A stretch of 6,024 nt of DNA from Desulfobacula sp. (GTDB taxonomy: Bacteria > Desulfobacterota > Desulfobacteria > Desulfobacterales > Desulfobacteraceae): NCBI GenBank assembly GCA_023144585.1, contig JAGLFI010000078.1:1-6024 (forward strand), read 5' to 3'. The translations under genes and the position numbers were made by a program. A model generated the notes under the pieces. That model was not told the DNA's origin and ran no database searches. It was given only the letters and a program-made list of their open reading frames with translations. Below are positions 5,452-6,024 of this stretch, piece by piece. Within the stretch, counting starts at the first letter, position 1. Each line of letters starts with the position of its first letter.

Positions 5452-5874
5452 GGTGTCTGTTTCCTTTTTTTTAAAACACCATATAAGGGTAGCCAGTCAG
5501 GCTATAAACATTAAACGCCCGGGCCGGTCAAAAGGATCTGTCCAGATGTTCACAGAACGTCAGCACCAAGCACTATCGAGCCCGGCTGAAACCAATCTTT
5601 TTGTGAAATTCAATTGATCCTTTGTCCACCGGTGATATGCAAACCCTCATCTGGTAGCCTCGAAATATAGCCTTTCAGTAATAAACAAGCTCTCTATAAT
5701 TATTATCAAGTATTTTTGAAATTTCGCCAACGGTAATACATTTGAAGATCCATGCACATAGTTTGATTTTCGTTCGAATTATCGTTTCCAATAGTTTTTG
5801 TATCCTGAAGAATTCAACCCCCTAAATAGTCTGAACTAGGATAATCCTTGAGCGGTGTTTTTTTTATAAATGAC
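5452..5874. other. Stretch without an intact gene between convergent genes
   Basis: These 423 nt separate the MBL gene (plus) from the DarP-like gene (minus). The left part holds a remnant resembling a GNAT C-terminus. From about 5670 to 5874 I see AT-rich DNA with stops in the frames I checked and no recognisable motif. A hairpin right after the MBL stop (GGTGT with ACACC) has a long T-rich loop and no following T-tract, so a terminator is not convincing. Confidence 0.5.
5497..5668 (-). pseudogene. Remnant resembling the C-terminus of a GNAT-family N-acetyltransferase
   Basis: On the minus strand, from 5650 the frame reads MRVCISPVDKGSIEFHKKIGF (written here up to Phe) and stops at TAG 5575-5573. 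The pattern SP-x-(N/D)-x-x-S-(I/L)-x-FH-x-x-(I/L/M)GF is the last conserved block of many GNAT acetyltransferases (acetyl-CoA-binding fold, motif B). About 50 nt further on, in another frame, DRPGRLMFIA ends at a TGA (5499-5497), resembling the DGPGxDRVxF tail that follows in some members. The distance between the pieces fits, but the frame differs and there is an intervening stop, so the gene would be frameshifted. No N-terminal or main acetyl-CoA motif (QxxGxG/A) is found upstream. It is most likely a decayed fragment; chance resemblance is possible for the second piece. Confidence 0.42.
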
Positions 5875-6024
5875 TCATTTTGAGTTTATTTCCGCCATAA
5901 TTAGTTTTTCAAGGGTTCCTCTGAATTTGAAAGATTTAGTCCCTGATTTTTCTTTTTTAATATTTCTAACTAACTGCCTCAGCCTCTGGCGCTCAAGCCC
6001 CGGAAATTCATACAGCAAGGCCTC
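5875..6024 (-). CDS. darP: DarP/YjgA-like (DUF615) ribosome-associated protein, C-terminal 49 residues (cut by window edge)
   Basis: The frame enters from the right edge with EALLYEFPGLERQRLRQLVR, then NIKKEKSGTKSFKFRGTLEK, and ends at TGA 5877-5875. The block (Y/F)P-x-x-(D/E)RQ-x-LRQL-(I/V)RN-x-x-KE is the characteristic C-terminal motif of YjgA/DarP, a protein that associates with late 50S assembly intermediates. The following segment, where the family usually has K-x-x-KAFR-x-LF-x-YL, is here FKFRGTLEKLIMAEI, a looser match. The start and most of the gene lie outside the window. It converges on the MBL gene, and no terminator is evident after its stop. The assignment rests on one motif, so it is likely but not certain. 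Confidence 0.6.
   Translation of the reverse strand, partial: EALLYEFPGLERQRLRQLVRNIKKEKSGTKSFKFRGTLEKLIMAEINSK

Noticed and set aside
5452..5493. Terminator after the MBL gene
   Set aside because: The stem is about 5 bp with a bulge, the T-run is in the loop and not after the 3' arm, so it does not fit an intrinsic terminator.
5690..5765. Minus-strand reading ITVGEISKILDNNY as a possible HTH or transposase relic
   Set aside because: Too short and with no second supporting motif; a stop follows within a few codons.

Overview
The window looks like chromosomal DNA of a strictly anaerobic, probably sulfate-reducing deltaproteobacterium (Desulfobacterales-like). This is an inference from gene content: a NikK/NikM/NikL nickel importer, a PflX-type radical SAM protein of the form I recall from Geobacter and its relatives, AT-rich intergenic DNA and low-to-moderate GC. 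No rRNA or other taxonomic marker is present.

Left part, minus strand, 1-2460. This is a compact operon for an energy-coupling-factor (ECF/Cbi-Nik class) nickel or cobalt importer, in transcription order nikK (DUF4198 periplasmic protein), nikM (substrate-specific membrane component), nikL (membrane-anchored periplasmic protein) and cbiQ/nikQ (energy-coupling membrane protein, cut by the window edge). The junctions are very tight: a 1-nt gap, a 4-nt ATGA overlap, and a 1-nt gap. The ATPase gene nikO/cbiO is expected just beyond position 1. A promoter with a perfect TTGACA sits on the stop codon of the upstream gene. The leader of about 125 nt carries a long hairpin followed by a T-tract immediately before the nikK ribosome binding site, so the operon may be controlled by attenuation.

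Middle part, minus strand, 2457-3900. A small HTH plus zinc-ribbon protein lies 6 nt upstream of a PflX-like radical SAM gene. The radical SAM reading frame is uninterrupted except for one in-frame TGA at codon 139, where homologues as I remember them have Leu. A nonsense mutation is the simplest reading. However, a hairpin with bacterial-SECIS-like geometry follows the TGA, so selenocysteine insertion deserves a test. Upstream of the HTH gene is a diverged duplicate of the 3' end of the same radical SAM gene, with its reading frame running into unrelated sequence.

Right part. On the plus strand, an EF-P-like yeiP gene is doubly damaged: its expected ATG is ATA, and about 41 nt are missing between domains II and III, with a frameshift. 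It is followed 14 nt later by an intact metallo-beta-lactamase-fold hydrolase (4546-5451). The final 570 nt hold, on the minus strand, a frameshifted remnant resembling a GNAT acetyltransferase C-terminus, and then the C-terminal 49 residues of a DarP/YjgA (DUF615) homologue entering from the right edge.

Overall, a healthy nickel-uptake operon lies next to a stretch (about 2900-5670) with several independent gene lesions. I saw no CRISPR array, tRNA, rRNA or insertion sequence. I found no convincing new multi-gene system; the best leads are the in-frame TGA with its hairpin and the nikK leader terminator.
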